5,628 bases of DNA from Spirochaetales bacterium (GTDB lineage: Bacteria > Spirochaetota > Spirochaetia > SZUA-6 > DRHE01), in assembly GCA_016930895.1 (NCBI GenBank), contig JAFGFV010000298.1:1-5628 (forward strand). Reading direction: 5' to 3'. Numbering within the stretch: position 1 is the stretch's first letter; every line of letters begins with the position of its first letter. The notes beneath the pieces were generated by a model. It did not search any database. It was given only the letters and a program-made list of their open reading frames with translations, and was not told the DNA's origin. Below are positions 5,314-5,628 of this stretch, piece after piece. The position numbers were made by a program, and so were the translations under genes.

Positions 5314-5628
5314 ATGACCGAGATCACCGCCGCGGAGAAGCGCACCATGCCCGACATGATCGACGAAGCCAGGCGACGCTGGGAAGAGAGCTCCCTGAAC
5401 AGAACCTTGAGCCGCTTCCCCGAGTGGCGGCAGGAGTTCGTCACGGGCAGCGACAAGCCCGTCGAGCGGCTCTACCTGCCCGAAAGCTTCAGCGCAGGGG
5501 AGTACCTGGAGAAGATCGGCTTTCCGGGCCAGTACCCGTTCACCCGGGGGGTGCAGCCGACCATGTACCGGGGCCGGCTGTGGACCATGCGCCAGTACGC
5601 GGGATTCGGCTCCGCCGAGGAGTCCAAC
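5314..5628 (+). CDS. Methylmalonyl-CoA mutase large (catalytic) chain, N-terminal part, cut by window edge
   Basis: The first 105 codons are open to the last base of the window. The segment from [19 protein letters not shown] (70-88) through [17 protein letters not shown] (89-105) is the hallmark substrate-entry strand of the adenosylcobalamin-dependent acyl-CoA mutase barrel. Enzymes of this group interconvert (R)-methylmalonyl-CoA and succinyl-CoA in propionate and branched-chain metabolism. Mapping on the Propionibacterium enzyme, Met84, Arg88, Thr91, Arg93 and Tyr95 correspond to Met78, Arg82, Thr85, Arg87 and Tyr89. Tyr95 argues for methylmalonyl-CoA over isobutyryl-CoA mutase (Phe there) or 2-hydroxyisobutyryl-CoA mutase (Ile there), but related mutases such as ethylmalonyl-CoA mutase are not excluded. 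The B12-binding domain is not in view and may be fused or encoded separately. ATG 5314 is used. The Shine-Dalgarno match is weak (GCGGAG very close, GAAG 8 nt away). Met12 and Met15 are less likely starts. Confidence 0.93.
   Translation, partial: MTEITAAEKRTMPDMIDEARRRWEESSLNRTLSRFPEWRQEFVTGSDKPVERLYLPESFSAGEYLEKIGFPGQYPFTRGVQPTMYRGRLWTMRQYAGFGSAEESN

Overview
The window is G+C-rich bacterial DNA, clearly above 60% by eye and with strong G/C preference at third codon positions. It carries five protein genes, one of them cut by the right edge. I see no tRNA, rRNA, CRISPR array, insertion sequence or phage gene. The taxon cannot be fixed from sequence alone. A UPF0173 hydrolase, two Sec/Lsp-type lipoproteins, a large BTAD (SARP-like) STAND ATPase regulator and a free-standing methylmalonyl-CoA mutase large chain would fit a high-GC soil or sediment lineage, such as a deltaproteobacterial-type group or Chloroflexota. 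The mutase chain implies propionate, odd-chain or branched-chain carbon metabolism through adenosylcobalamin.

Layout. (1) 32-709, plus strand: a complete UPF0173 metallo-beta-lactamase-fold hydrolase with a good Shine-Dalgarno site. (2) 710-791: a short convergent gap with inverted repeats that could end transcription from both sides. (3) 792-1917, minus strand: a two-gene lipoprotein operon. The first gene is an NTF2/SnoaL-like lipoprotein (1438-1917). The second is a DJ-1/PfpI-like lipoprotein (792 to about 1427 or 1493) whose nucleophile-elbow position appears to lack cysteine and whose start codon is puzzling. (4) 1918-2145: a divergent control region. It holds a strong hairpin in the leader of the lipoprotein operon, a cluster of TTTC/CTTC heptamers (two of them exactly 11 bp apart, as in SARP operators) and a -10-like element for the plus-strand gene. 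(5) 2146-5232, plus strand: a 1028-residue BTAD/STAND/TPR regulator. (6) 5233-5313: a gap with a near-ideal sigma-70-type promoter (perfect TATAAT). (7) 5314 to the edge: the N-terminal 105 residues of a methylmalonyl-CoA mutase large chain.

Working together. The regulator and the lipoprotein pair share one divergent control region, so the testable idea is that the regulator binds the heptamer cluster and controls itself, the lipoproteins, or both. The mutase has its own promoter and need not belong to the regulator's unit. No antibiotic-biosynthesis genes are seen beside the regulator, unlike the classical setting of SARP proteins in Streptomyces.
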